Positions 1-8,661 are shown, counted from the first letter of the stretch. The stretch: DNA of 64,000 nt from Geobacillus thermodenitrificans subsp. thermodenitrificans DSM 465 (GCF_000496575.1 NZ_AYKT01000007.1:62001-126000); one strand, 5' to 3'. Notes: a model not told the origin generated them from the letters alone. Numbers and translations: made by a program.

Positions 1-2
1 GG

Positions 3-1085
3 ATTGTCATTATGATCTTTTTCACGTTTTACGTTTCATCCGGTCTTGTCTCAGGTGGTGTGTTGTTTGAGAACTCGTTTGGGGTCAGCTACCATACGGG
101 GTTATGGATCGTCGGCGGTGTTGTCGTTGCTTATACGTTGTTCGGCGGCTTTTTGGCGGTCAGCTGGACGGACTTTGTACAAGGGACCATCATGTTTATC
201 GCTCTCATTCTTGTCCCGGCTGTGACACTGTTTCACACAGGTGGGCCGGTTGATACGATCGAGACGATTCGCGATATTGATCCAGCTTTGTTAGATCTGT
301 GGAAAGGAACGAGTTTTCTCGGGATTATTTCATTATTCGCCTGGGGGCTTGGTTATTTTGGCCAACCGCACATTATCGTCCGTTTTATGGCCATTAAATC
401 GGTCAAAGAAATGAAAAGCGCCCGTCGCATTGGCATGGGCTGGATGATTTTTTCAATCGTTGGGGCTATGCTGACAGGTCTTTTTGGAATCGCTTACTTT
501 TCGCAACGCGGCATGAAGCTCGATGACCCGGAAACGGTGTTTATCCAACTTGGTGAAATTTTGTTCCATCCAATCATCACGGGATTTTTGCTGGCGGCGA
601 TTTTGGCAGCGATCATGAGCACGATTTCCTCACAGCTGCTTGTCACGTCCAGCTCGCTGACTGAAGATTTGTATAAAGTGCTGTTCCGCCGCTCGGCTTC
701 AGACAAGGAGCTTGTCCTTGTCGGCCGCCTGTCGGTGCTCGTTGTCGCCATTGTCGCGACCGCGTTGGCATACACGAAAAACGATACCATTTTAAACTTG
801 GTCGGCTATGCGTGGGCTGGGTTTGGCGCGTCATTTGGCCCGGTTATTTTGCTAAGCTTGTTTTGGCGGCGAATGACGAAATGGGGAGCGTTCGCCGGCA
901 TGGTCGCTGGAGCGATGACAGTCATCCTCTGGACGCAATCAGACTACTTAAAAGGGCTGCTGTATGAAATGATCCCAGGATTTGCCGCAAGCTTGCTTGC
1001 CATTGTCGTGGTGAGCTTGCTGACGAAGGCACCGGAAGGGAAAGTGGCCGAGCAATTTGACCGGTTTAAACAGTCGCTGTCATAA
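3..1085 (+). CDS. putP: Sodium/proline symporter, C-terminal part (5' end outside window)
   Basis: The reading frame is open from the window edge, so this is the last ~360 residues of a membrane symporter whose start lies upstream. The sequence is a string of hydrophobic helices; early stretches such as FYVSSGLVSGG and the region around GLGYFGQPHIIVRFMA are typical of PutP in the sodium:solute symporter (SSF) family, which imports proline with Na+. The C-terminus is short and charged (KVAEQFDRFKQSLS). The gene is followed by a hairpin and, further on, a strong terminator. Assignment to the SSF/PutP family is secure; proline as substrate is inferred from similarity. Confidence 0.9.
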   Translation: MVIMIFFTFYVSSGLVSGGVLFENSFGVSYHTGLWIVGGVVVAYTLFGGFLAVSWTDFVQGTIMFIALILVPAVTLFHTGGPVDTIETIRDIDPALLDLWKGTSFLGIISLFAWGLGYFGQPHIIVRFMAIKSVKEMKSARRIGMGWMIFSIVGAMLTGLFGIAYFSQRGMKLDDPETVFIQLGEILFHPIITGFLLAAILAAIMSTISSQLLVTSSSLTEDLYKVLFRRSASDKELVLVGRLSVLVVAIVATALAYTKNDTILNLVGYAWAGFGASFGPVILLSLFWRRMTKWGAFAGMVAGAMTVILWTQSDYLKGLLYEMIPGFAASLLAIVVVSLLTKAPEGKVAEQFDRFKQSLS

Positions 1086-1094
1086 GCAAGACAA

Positions 1095-1126
1095 ACAGGG
1101 TGTCCTTTGTCGTAGGGACACCCTGT
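1095..1126 (+). terminator. Hairpin after putP
   Basis: An 11-bp perfect inverted repeat (ACAGGGTGTCC with its complement) begins ten bases after the putP stop. The T-run that should follow is weak, so termination here may be incomplete. Confidence 0.55.
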
Positions 1127-1263
1127 TGTCAATGAGATATTTTTGTATGTCCCGACTCAAGTACAGGTGTTGTCGCGACACCATGTCACCCGATTCTAGT
1201 CCGGATGCGGGCGTTTGTCGCGGCATGATGTCGTCCCGTCCCCATCCGAGTACAAGTCGGTGT

Positions 1264-1297
1264 GGCGGTTGCGCTATGTCGCGACCGCCCTTTTTTT
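1264..1297 (+). terminator. Strong rho-independent terminator with no adjacent gene
   Basis: A 10-bp GC-rich stem (GGCGGTTGCG / CGCGACCGCC, one G-U pair) with a 6-base loop is followed by C and seven T. It lies about 180 bp past putP in a stretch with no recognisable gene (1131-1472). It may be the real putP terminator or the end of a small RNA. Confidence 0.7.
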
Positions 1298-1472
1298 CTG
1301 AAAATGCGCACGCCATTTTCATGCTTAGGTGGAAGGAATCCCTTATCCTAGACCTTTTCGATATCATTGCGCCTCCTTTTTTCGCTCCTGCACATGGAAA
1401 CCTCATCATGAAATCTGTTTTTGACGGCGAGACGGCAGTTAGATGTCCCGATGCGGCCACCTGCTGCTTGAT

Positions 1473-1500
1473 AAAAAAAGACAAGGCTGAAGCCTTGTCT
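1473..1500 (-). terminator. Terminator of pdxK
   Basis: On the minus strand a 9-bp stem (AGACAAGGC / GCCTTGTCT) overlaps the pdxK stop codon and is followed by seven T. Confidence 0.85.
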
Positions 1501-2314
1501 ATTGTTCCATATAGCGGCGGTAAGCGCCGTGGTGTGTCGGTCCGACGTATTCGTTTAATGGGAATGAATGGCGAATGGCAGCGGTGATGAACGCCTTGGC
1601 GGTCGCAATGGCGTCTTTGACCGGGCGGCCTTTTGCCAGTTCGGCAGCGATGGCCGCCGAGAACGTACAGCCGGCTCCATGTGTATACGTCGTTTCAATT
1701 CGTTCTGATTCAAGCAGCTCGAACGTTTTGCCGTCATAGAGGACATCGACTGCGTAGTCATGCGGGATTTTCCGTCCACCTTTGACGATGACATATTGCG
1801 CGCCGAGCTCATGAATGCGCCCGGCTGCCTCTTTCATATCTTCCACCGTTTCAATGCGCGGCAGACCGGATAATTGAGCTGCCTCAAACAAATTCGGCGT
1901 CACAACCGTCGCTTTTGGCACGAGCGTTTCACGGTAGCACACTGTATTTTCTGGGTGAAGCGGCTCGTCCGCCCCTTTGCACACCATGACTGGGTCGATG
2001 ACGGCGTTTGTTAAGCCGTGTTTTTCAATCGTTCGTGCGGCCAACTCAATGATGTCAGTCGTCGGTAACATCCCTGTTTTTAAGGCGTCAACGCCGACAC
2101 CGACGATGATCGTCTCAAGCTGAGCTTCGATCGTTGCCAAGTCAACAGGAAACACTTGATGCGCCCAACGATTGTGCGGATCCATGGCGACGATTGTCGT
2201 AATCGCCGTCATTCCATACACGCCAAGCTCTTGAAAGGTTTTTATATCCGCTTGCAGTCCAGCGCCGCCACTACTGTCTGAGCCGGCGATCGTTAATGCT
2301 TTGGGCATCGTCAT
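1499..2314 (-). CDS. pdxK: Pyridoxine/pyridoxal/HMP kinase (PdxK/ThiD family)
   Basis: This 271-residue ribokinase-fold kinase phosphorylates pyridoxine-type vitamers and/or the thiamine precursor HMP. The N-terminus KALTIAGSDSSGGAGLQADIKTFQE and the motif THGAGCTFSAAI near residue 215 (anion hole and catalytic region) are those of the ThiD superfamily. The overall sequence follows B. subtilis PdxK (YwdB) much more closely than the dedicated ThiD, which favours vitamin B6 salvage. The start ATG has an AAAGGAGAG site nine bases upstream. An extended -10 like element (TGATATGAT, minus strand, about 2342-2350) may be its promoter. It appears monocistronic. The kinase family is certain, substrate preference is inferred. 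Confidence 0.9.
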   Translation of the reverse strand: MTMPKALTIAGSDSSGGAGLQADIKTFQELGVYGMTAITTIVAMDPHNRWAHQVFPVDLATIEAQLETIIVGVGVDALKTGMLPTTDIIELAARTIEKHGLTNAVIDPVMVCKGADEPLHPENTVCYRETLVPKATVVTPNLFEAAQLSGLPRIETVEDMKEAAGRIHELGAQYVIVKGGRKIPHDYAVDVLYDGKTFELLESERIETTYTHGAGCTFSAAIAAELAKGRPVKDAIATAKAFITAAIRHSFPLNEYVGPTHHGAYRRYMEQ

Positions 2315-2632
2315 CGTGATTCACTCTCCTTTTTAATGAAAATCATATCATGAATCTGTCTCAAGGATAAAACAGTCGTTCCACATCGGCAGAAAAGATC
2401 TCGAGAACAAGCGAACGCGCCGCGAAACAATCTGTTTTTCTAGACAGTTCACAAAACGTCCTTCTTTCCCAAGCATTATCATTATACAACGCCTGTCTTG
2501 ATGGAAGAAAACGATTTTGCATGACGAACAAATAAAAAAAGCCGTCCGTATGGGACGGCAATTTATGGCAGTGAATGGGCAGCGATGAACATGCGGCCGA
2601 CAACGCGCTTTGCCGGCCGCATTCGTTAGCGT
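2315..2632. other. Spacer between ald and pdxK
   Basis: This 318-bp stretch holds the pdxK ribosome binding site and possible promoter at its right-reading end and the ald terminator at 2534-2559. A second GC-rich inverted repeat (ATGCGGCCGA...CCGGCCGCAT, about 2589-2621) lies directly after the ald stop but lacks a T-run. An 80-codon open frame at 2361-2603 has no ribosome binding site or recognisable sequence and I do not treat it as a gene. Confidence 0.6.
2534..2559 (-). terminator. Terminator of ald
   Basis: On the minus strand the stem GCCGTCC/GGACGGC is followed by seven T, about 75 bp after the ald stop. Confidence 0.85.
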
Positions 2633-3766
2633 TTAGTTGGCCGCCAACGTTTTGCCGAGCGCTTCGCGGGCCGGTACGTAGCGGTAACCGAGGTCGCGGG
2701 CAACCGCTTCGTACGTGATTTCGCCGTTGGCGACGTTGAGGCCAAGCTCGAGCGCCGGGTTGTCAGCAATGGCTTGGATAACGCCTTTATTAGCGATTTG
2801 TAAAGCGTATGGGATCGTGACGTTCGTCAAGGCGATCGTCGAAGTGCGCGGGACGGCACCCGGCATGTTAGCGACTGCATAGTGGACGACACCGTGTTTG
2901 ACGTAGGTCGGGTTGTCATGTGTCGTGACGTGGTCGCTCGTTTCAACGATACCGCCTTGGTCGATGGCGACATCGACAATGACCGAGCCCGGTTTCATTG
3001 CTTTTACCATATCTTCCGTGACGAGTTTCGGTGCCCGTGCGCCTGGGATGAGAACCGCACCGATGACAAGGTCAGCTTCAGCAACTGCTTCAGCGATGTT
3101 CATCGGGTTGGACATGAGCGTTGTAATTTGGTGGCCGAAAATGTCGTCAAGCTCACGGAGACGGTCAGCGTTCAAGTCGATGATCGTCACGTCTGCACCA
3201 AGACCGACCGCGACTTTTGCTGCGTTCGTACCGACGACCCCACCGCCGATGATCGTTACTTTACCGCGGGCAACGCCAGGAACGCCGCTAAGCAAAATGC
3301 CTTTTCCTCCGTACGGTTTTTCTAAGAATTGCGCCCCGATTTGCGCCGCCATCCGTCCAGCGACTTCACTCATCGGCGTCAACAACGGCAGCGTGCGGCC
3401 GACTTGCACCGTCTCATAAGCGATGGCGATGACACCGCTTTCTTTTAAGGCGCGAGTCAATTCCGGCTCTGCCGCCAAATGCAAATACGTGAACAAAATG
3501 AGACCTGGACGGAAATAGCCGTATTCACTTGGCAGCGGCTCTTTTACCTTCATTACCATATCAGCCTGTGCCCAAACGTCTTCGGCACGTTCAATGATTT
3601 GCGCTCCAGCGCGGATGTAATCGTCGTCGCTGAAACCGCTTCCAACTCCTGCCTCTTTTTCGATGAGCACTTTATGTCCTGCTTGAACGAATGACAAAAC
3701 GCCTGCTGGCGTAATCGCGACACGGTTTTCGTTATTTTTGATTTCCTTTGGTACTCCAATAATCAT
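2633..3766 (-). CDS. ald: Alanine dehydrogenase
   Basis: This 377-residue enzyme catalyses NAD-dependent reversible deamination of L-alanine to pyruvate and ammonia. It begins [20 protein letters not shown], the conserved start of the family, and carries the Rossmann motif [10 protein letters not shown] near residue 175. The frame is open for 38 more codons upstream, but ATG 3766 is preceded by GAGGAGG at good distance and matches the usual family length. Upstream on the same strand, 117 bp away, is adeR, the known activator of ald in B. subtilis. The spacer has a TATACT -10 without a recognisable -35, and a palindrome at 3866-3883, which fits activator-dependent transcription. Confidence 0.95.
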   Translation of the reverse strand: MIIGVPKEIKNNENRVAITPAGVLSFVQAGHKVLIEKEAGVGSGFSDDDYIRAGAQIIERAEDVWAQADMVMKVKEPLPSEYGYFRPGLILFTYLHLAAEPELTRALKESGVIAIAYETVQVGRTLPLLTPMSEVAGRMAAQIGAQFLEKPYGGKGILLSGVPGVARGKVTIIGGGVVGTNAAKVAVGLGADVTIIDLNADRLRELDDIFGHQITTLMSNPMNIAEAVAEADLVIGAVLIPGARAPKLVTEDMVKAMKPGSVIVDVAIDQGGIVETSDHVTTHDNPTYVKHGVVHYAVANMPGAVPRTSTIALTNVTIPYALQIANKGVIQAIADNPALELGLNVANGEITYEAVARDLGYRYVPAREALGKTLAAN

Positions 3767-3804
3767 CAATATCGTTCCTCCTCGTAAGAAGTGGCTGCAC
3801 CTAT

Positions 3805-3810
3805 AGTATA
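3805..3810 (-). promoter_or_regulatory. Probable -10 element of ald
   Basis: TATACT on the minus strand, about 39 bp before the ald start codon. The hexamer 17 bases further upstream (TGTCCG) is a poor -35 match, which suggests dependence on an activator. Confidence 0.4.
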
Positions 3811-3865
3811 AAAGAAAAGGAGCAGGTCGGACATTGTTCAAAAAAGAGAAAAGAAGCACACAGTT

Positions 3866-3883
3866 TTTGTGGATTTTCACAAA
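3866..3883. promoter_or_regulatory. Palindrome TTTGTG-N6-CACAAA upstream of ald, candidate AdeR site
   Basis: A perfect 6+6 inverted repeat directly follows the adeR stop codon. Its centre lies about 76 bp upstream of the start point predicted from the ald -10. The sequence is seen directly; binding of AdeR is inference. Confidence 0.4.
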
Positions 3884-5119
3884 TTAACTATGCGCTTCAT
3901 ATTTCGCTAATTTAATATCGATATATAATTTGATTTTTTGATTCATATCATTGAGATCAAGCTCAGCAATGTCAGCGATTCTTTTTAACCGGTAAGCAAG
4001 CGTGTTCGGGTGAATGTTGAGGGCGTCGGCGGTTTCTTGCACGTTTTCATTATGATCAAAGAATGTTTCGAACGTTTTCACTAAATCGCTATGATGTTTT
4101 TTATCGTATATGTGCAGCTTGGCTAAAGCTGGGTTGGCCCATTCCCCTTGCCGCTTTTTCTCAAGCAAAAAGTCAAAAAACTGGTAAATGCCGAGCTGGG
4201 CGTAGCCGTAAACCGTCTTTATTTCATTGCCGAATTTTTCTTTCAGCGCTAGTACGGCGAGCGCTTCACGGTAGCTTTTTTCGATCAGACGATATGACTC
4301 GTATACGCCACCGAATCCGCTTTGCACATCATGAATGTGAAATCGCTCTTTCATTTTCGCGGAAAACGACTCGATGAATTCGTTCAGTTCTTTTAGCGGC
4401 TGATCCGTTTTCGGCGCTGCTAGCAAAATGACGTTACGTCTGTCAGTTGTATAGAGAAGGAGCGGGAGTTGCTGAGTTGTTTGTAATAAGTAGGAAATTT
4501 GCCGTTCCATTTCGGTGGTCAAATCGGCCGCAAAACGGAAGACGACGACAGCAAACTGCGGCGCTGCCGTAATTTGCACCGCGGCAAGATGCGCACGGAT
4601 TTCATCTTCGGTCGCGATATGACTGGTGAGTAGTTTCCAAAACAGCTCTTGCACTCGTTCTTCTTTTTTGTTTTTGCGCATATACAGTTGCAACACTTTA
4701 TTTTTCGCCGCTTTGGCCGCCAGCTTCAGCCATTCCATCTCCTCAGGCGAGAGCGTCCGGTTCGTTTCGAGCACCCAGATAAAGCCGATCACTTCATCGT
4801 TTTTCCAAATGGAGACGGCGACGCGGCTGCCGAGGCCAACACCTTCAATTGGTGGAACGCGCACCGGTTCACGGCTTTTCAGCAACGCTGGAATGGCACC
4901 TTGTTTCCATAAGCTGTTAATCACTTTTTCTGGAACGCGTCGGCTGATGATTGTCGCCGTCCGTGCCGGGTCGGTGTGATCATCATGGGCGCTGTAGGCG
5001 ATGAGCCGATGGTTCGCGTCTTCGATGGTCACCGGACATCGCAGCACGTCGCTGACGCGGTCGGCAAACTCTTCAAGGCTGTCAAACTCGCCGCGGAACG
5101 GGTCATTGTAATGAGACAT
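3884..5119 (-). CDS. adeR: PucR-family transcriptional activator of alanine dehydrogenase
   Basis: This 411-residue cytoplasmic regulator has an N-terminal GAF-like sensing region (about residues 10-150), a central PucR/CdaR-type linker, and a C-terminal PucR helix-turn-helix containing ENVQETADALNIHPNTLAYRLKRI near residues 360-385. It matches B. subtilis AdeR (YukF), which activates ald in response to alanine. The frame contains an earlier ATG (5143), but only ATG 5119 has a GAGGG site at proper distance. It is co-directional with and immediately upstream of ald. Family is certain; the AdeR role rests on synteny and similarity. Confidence 0.88.
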   Translation of the reverse strand: MSHYNDPFRGEFDSLEEFADRVSDVLRCPVTIEDANHRLIAYSAHDDHTDPARTATIISRRVPEKVINSLWKQGAIPALLKSREPVRVPPIEGVGLGSRVAVSIWKNDEVIGFIWVLETNRTLSPEEMEWLKLAAKAAKNKVLQLYMRKNKKEERVQELFWKLLTSHIATEDEIRAHLAAVQITAAPQFAVVVFRFAADLTTEMERQISYLLQTTQQLPLLLYTTDRRNVILLAAPKTDQPLKELNEFIESFSAKMKERFHIHDVQSGFGGVYESYRLIEKSYREALAVLALKEKFGNEIKTVYGYAQLGIYQFFDFLLEKKRQGEWANPALAKLHIYDKKHHSDLVKTFETFFDHNENVQETADALNIHPNTLAYRLKRIADIAELDLNDMNQKIKLYIDIKLAKYEAHS

Positions 5120-5264
5120 ATTTGTTTCCCTCGCATTGTCCATAGGATTTTAGTTTGATTTTACCATAAATGAGGATTGTTCATGCATTCTACAAAGAAA
5201 GAGGAGTGAGTGCACTTTTTGTTGAATGAATGGCAAAGAGAGAGTGGACAAGGAGGAGATGGTT

Positions 5265-6326
5265 GTGAAAAAGTGGGAAATCGCTGTTATTCCCGGCGAC
5301 GGCATCGGTAAGGAAGTCGTGCCAGCAGCGTTGGATGTGCTGTGGGCCGTCGCCGATGTCCATGGGGGAATGACGTTTTCGTTCACCGAATTTCCGTGGA
5401 GCTGTGACTACTATGTTGAACACGGCAAAATGATGCCGGATGACGGGTTATCGATTTTGCGAAATTTTGATGCCATTTTTCTTGGAGCGGTCGGCAATCC
5501 AGCGCTTGTTCCCGATCATATTTCATTATGGGGCTTGCTCTTGAAAATCCGCCGCGAATTTGAACAAGTGATCAATATCCGTCCAGCGAAATATTTCCAC
5601 GGCTTGTCCTCCCCGCTTGCGGAGCCGCACGAATTTGATTTCATCGTCGTCCGTGAAAACAGCGAAGGTGAATATAGTGAAGTCGGTGGGCGCATTCATC
5701 GCGGTGAAGATGAAATCGCCATCCAAAACGCCGTATTTACCCGCAAAGGAACGGAGCGGGCGATGCGCTACGCGTTCGAGCTGGCCCGAAAGCGGAAAAG
5801 GCATGTAACGAGCGCAACAAAATCAAACGGTATTTTCCATACGATGCCGTTTTGGGACGAAGTGTTCGCCGACGTCAAGCGCGACTATCCGGATGTCGCG
5901 ACCGCGTCGTACCATATCGACGCGTTGGCGGCCTTTTTTGTCACACGGCCACACATGTTTGACGTTGTTGTCGCAAGCAACTTGTTCGGCGACATTTTGA
6001 CTGACCTCGGCGGCGCCATTATGGGAAGCATCGGCATCGCTCCGGCGGCGAACATAAACGTCAACGGCAAGTACCCGTCAATGTTTGAGCCCGTGCACGG
6101 TTCAGCGCCGGACATTTACGGCAAAGGCATTGCCAATCCGATCGGGCAAATTTGGACGGCCAAATTAATGCTTGACCATTTCGGTGAAGAAGAACTCGGC
6201 GCTCTGTTGTTAAACGTAGTCGAGGAGGTTACGGCCGACGGCGTCAAAACACCGGATATCGGCGGCACGGCGACGACGAAGGAAGTAGCCGCGGAAATTT
6301 GCCGACGCTTGCGCGAGCATGCCTGA
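5265..6326 (+). CDS. Tartrate dehydrogenase / D-malate dehydrogenase-like decarboxylating enzyme
   Basis: This 353-residue protein belongs to the isocitrate/isopropylmalate dehydrogenase family, which oxidatively decarboxylates (2R,3S)-hydroxy acids with NAD and a divalent metal. Visible motifs are AVIPGDGIGKEVV at the N-terminus, VVRENSEGEYSEVGG (substrate loop), NLFGDILTDLGGAIMGSIGIAP and FEPVHGSAPDIYGKGIANP. It resembles the YcsA/TtuC tartrate dehydrogenase group more than LeuB: the FPWSCDYY segment is typical there, and no leu genes are nearby. GTG 5265 is preferred because AAGGAGG lies eight bases before it; the in-frame ATG at 5259 is too close to that site. Divergent from adeR. Exact substrate is unresolved. 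Confidence 0.8.
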   Translation: MKKWEIAVIPGDGIGKEVVPAALDVLWAVADVHGGMTFSFTEFPWSCDYYVEHGKMMPDDGLSILRNFDAIFLGAVGNPALVPDHISLWGLLLKIRREFEQVINIRPAKYFHGLSSPLAEPHEFDFIVVRENSEGEYSEVGGRIHRGEDEIAIQNAVFTRKGTERAMRYAFELARKRKRHVTSATKSNGIFHTMPFWDEVFADVKRDYPDVATASYHIDALAAFFVTRPHMFDVVVASNLFGDILTDLGGAIMGSIGIAPAANINVNGKYPSMFEPVHGSAPDIYGKGIANPIGQIWTAKLMLDHFGEEELGALLLNVVEEVTADGVKTPDIGGTATTKEVAAEICRRLREHA

Positions 6327-6352
6327 CCCGTCAGAGCAGCAGGCGGCGCGGT

Positions 6353-6380
6353 TTGCAGTTTCCTTCCATTCGGGTATACT
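6353..6380 (+). promoter_or_regulatory. Promoter of the PTS IIA gene
   Basis: TTGCAG, 16-bp spacer, TATACT: a good sigma-A type promoter about 40 bp before the start codon. A GTTTGC-N15-GGGTAT element (6351-6377) that resembles a sigma-B promoter overlaps it. Confidence 0.5.
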
Positions 6381-6418
6381 TGTTGTCGGAAGAACTGACA
6401 AAGAAAGGATGACATACG

Positions 6419-6913
6419 TTGTTCAAAAAATGGTTTGGCAAAAAACAGTCAGAGGAAGAAACGATTGTTGCGCCGCTGAGTGGGACGGTCGTGCCACTTG
6501 AGGACGTGCCTGATCCGGTGTTTGCGCAAAAAATGATGGGCGACGGTATCGCCATTGATCCAACGGAAGGGGACGTTGTCGCTCCAGTGGATGGCGAAGT
6601 CATTCAGCTTTTTCCGACGAAACATGCTGTTGGCTTGCGCTCGGAAGCAGGGGTTGAGCTGCTTATTCATGTCGGCATCGATACGGTGGCGATGAACGGA
6701 GAAGGGTTTACCGCCCATGTACAGGCCGGCGACCGGGTGAAACGAGGCGAGCGGCTCCTTTCCGTTGACTTCTCGCTCGTTCGTGAAAAGGCGAAAAGCG
6801 CCATTACGCCGATCATCATTACGAACGGCGACGCGCTTGCTACCCTTGAGAAAAAGGCCGAAGCCTCGGCGACAAAAGGGGAGACCGTCTTATTTCATGT
6901 AAAAATGAAATAA
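6419..6913 (+). CDS. crr: PTS glucose-type IIA component
   Basis: This 164-residue soluble phosphocarrier passes phosphate from HPr to an IIBC sugar permease. It is a free-standing IIA-Glc domain; the conserved histidine motifs KHAVGL (about residue 68) and LLIHVGIDTV (about residue 83) are present, the second being the phosphorylation site in the family. Translation begins at TTG with AAAGGA upstream. There is no IIB/IIC gene beside it, so the partner permease lies elsewhere. It resembles B. subtilis YpqE, which can serve several sugar permeases. A terminator follows at 7030-7069. Confidence 0.9.
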   Translation: MFKKWFGKKQSEEETIVAPLSGTVVPLEDVPDPVFAQKMMGDGIAIDPTEGDVVAPVDGEVIQLFPTKHAVGLRSEAGVELLIHVGIDTVAMNGEGFTAHVQAGDRVKRGERLLSVDFSLVREKAKSAITPIIITNGDALATLEKKAEASATKGETVLFHVKMK

Positions 6914-7029
6914 CATTCACCGCCCGGTTTTCCTCACATCAGGATAACCAGCCGGTTGGAATTGGCACTCACGGGTATCTTCATATGGATATCAAGAAAT
7001 GGGAACGCTAAAATATGCTTGCATCTACA

Positions 7030-7069
7030 AAGCTGTCAAACGAGGGGGAATTGTTTGGCGGCTTTTTTT
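7030..7069 (+). terminator. Terminator after the PTS IIA gene
   Basis: A 12-bp stem (AAGCTGTCAAAC / GTTTGGCGGCTT, two G-U pairs) ends in seven T. It occupies the middle of the 329-bp spacer between crr and niaP. Confidence 0.8.
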
Positions 7070-7168
7070 ATCATTTCGAACCGAGAAACCCTCACTTCCA
7101 AGCGTGAGTGAAGGGGAGCGGTCATTGTATGTGACGGTTTGTTTTGTGAGAAAATGATCAATATATGA

Positions 7169-7197
7169 TTGAATTTGCGCTGAACCGCTTCTATAAT
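7169..7197 (+). promoter_or_regulatory. Promoter of niaP
   Basis: TTGAAT, exactly 17 bases, TATAAT. The predicted start point is near 7204, about 40 bases before the ATG. Confidence 0.7.
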
Positions 7198-7209
7198 GGA
7201 TATAGGTTC

Positions 7210-7219
7210 TGTCTTGACA
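7210..7219. promoter_or_regulatory. Palindrome TGTCTTGACA, candidate NiaR operator
   Basis: An inverted repeat (TGTC-TT-GACA) overlaps the start of the niaP transcript. NiaR (YrxA), the niacin-responsive repressor of Bacillota, controls niaP and NAD synthesis genes in B. subtilis; that this is its site is inferred from position and symmetry. Confidence 0.45.
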
Positions 7220-7242
7220 TCAATAATGACAGGAGGATATAC

Positions 7243-8439
7243 ATGAATCAACAGACGATTTCCCAGCGCAAGCTGTTAGGTATCGCCGGCCTTGGCTGGC
7301 TGTTTGATGCGATGGATGTCGGTATGTTGTCGTTTTTGATGGCCGCCTTGCAAAAAGATTGGAACTTAAATGCAGGGCAGGTCGGCTGGATCGGCAGTAT
7401 CAACTCGATCGGCATGGCGGTCGGGGCGCTCTTGTTCGGGTTGCTGGCTGACCGGATCGGCCGGAAAAACGTCTTTATTATCACATTGTTATTGTTTTCG
7501 GTCGGCAGCGGGCTGTCGGCGTTGACGACAACGTTGGCCGCATTTTTGGTGCTTCGTTTTTTGATTGGCATGGGGCTTGGCGGTGAGTTGCCGGTTGCCT
7601 CGACGTTAGTCTCCGAAGCGGTGCCGGCGGCTGACCGCGGCCGGGTCGTCGTGCTGCTTGAAAGCTTTTGGGCCGGCGGCTGGTTGCTGGCGGCGCTCAT
7701 TTCGTATTTTGTCATTCCGACTTACGGTTGGCGAGTGGCGTTATGGTTGGCGGCCGTACCGGCGCTGTACGCCATTTATTTGCGCCTCCAATTGCCGGAT
7801 TCACCGCGGTTTGTGGCGACAAAAAAAGAAGAAACGATATGGAGCAACATTGCGAAAGTATGGTCGGCTCCGTATCGGAAGGAAACGACGATGCTTTGGC
7901 TCCTTTGGTTCTGTGTCGTCTTTTCGTACTACGGCATGTTTTTATGGCTGCCAAGTGTTATGGTGATGAAGGGATTTAGTTTAATCCAAAGCTTTGAATA
8001 TGTGCTCATCATGACCTTGGCGCAACTGCCTGGCTATTTCAGCGCCGCATGGCTGATCGAGCGGGCGGGGCGGAAGTTTGTTTTGACCACCTATTTGCTT
8101 GGTACAGCGGCGAGTGCTTACTTTTTCGGTACGGCCGAGTCGCTTGTTGGATTGATGGCAGCCGGCATCTTCCTCTCGTTTTTCAACCTCGGCGCCTGGG
8201 GGGCGCTGTACGCCTACACGCCGGAGCAATACCCGACGTCAATCCGTGCGACCGGGGCCGGTATGGCGGCGGCGTTTGGCCGCATCGGCGGCATTTTTGG
8301 GCCGCTGTTGGTCGGCTCCCTTGTTACTCAAGGCGTGTCAGTGACAGCGATTTTTACGTTGTTCTGCCTGTCGGTCCTTGTTGCTGTCCTCGCGGTCGCC
8401 GTTCTTGGCAAAGAAACGAAGCAGCAAGAACTCGTCTAA
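7243..8439 (+). CDS. niaP: Niacin transporter, MFS family
   Basis: This 398-residue, 12-helix major facilitator imports nicotinate (vitamin B3) across the cytoplasmic membrane. It shares long identical stretches with B. subtilis NiaP (YceI), such as SQRKLLGIAGLGWLFDAMDVGMLSF, FLIGMGLGGELPVASTLVSEA and FSYYGMFLWLPSVM, and has the family motif GLLADRIGRKNVF after helix 2. ATG 7243 follows AGGAGG by six bases; an upstream in-frame ATG (7165) lies before the promoter. It is a single-gene unit bounded by terminators, with a NiaR-like palindrome at its transcript start. Related aromatic-acid transporters are an alternative, but similarity to NiaP is strong. Confidence 0.9.
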   Translation: MNQQTISQRKLLGIAGLGWLFDAMDVGMLSFLMAALQKDWNLNAGQVGWIGSINSIGMAVGALLFGLLADRIGRKNVFIITLLLFSVGSGLSALTTTLAAFLVLRFLIGMGLGGELPVASTLVSEAVPAADRGRVVVLLESFWAGGWLLAALISYFVIPTYGWRVALWLAAVPALYAIYLRLQLPDSPRFVATKKEETIWSNIAKVWSAPYRKETTMLWLLWFCVVFSYYGMFLWLPSVMVMKGFSLIQSFEYVLIMTLAQLPGYFSAAWLIERAGRKFVLTTYLLGTAASAYFFGTAESLVGLMAAGIFLSFFNLGAWGALYAYTPEQYPTSIRATGAGMAAAFGRIGGIFGPLLVGSLVTQGVSVTAIFTLFCLSVLVAVLAVAVLGKETKQQELV

Positions 8440-8596
8440 CAGGATGGAGAAAAACGATGGTTTTTCCATCGTGCAGCGGTCTTCGGACGAGGGAAAAGGT
8501 TAACGTTTGCAAGATTTCTCTATTTGAGAAGATGCATGTTTTGCATCACGTTCTCCATTTACATGACCAACCTTCTAAGTTGACAACCAAAAAATA

Positions 8597-8627
8597 GGGG
8601 CGATACCTTAAGGGTAAGCCCCTTTTT
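8597..8627 (+). terminator. Terminator of niaP
   Basis: Nested stem GGGGC..TACC/GGTA..GCCCC followed by five T. Confidence 0.8.
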
Positions 8628-8661
8628 GTTTGGGAACATGGAGAGAGGCGGTGGATTTTCG

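Noticed and set aside
1057-1587. 176-codon open frame across the putP-pdxK gap
   Set aside because: It overlaps putP and pdxK, has no ribosome binding site or family resemblance, and spans two terminators.
2361-2603. 80-codon frame between ald and pdxK
   Set aside because: It covers the ald terminator, lacks a ribosome binding site and resembles nothing.
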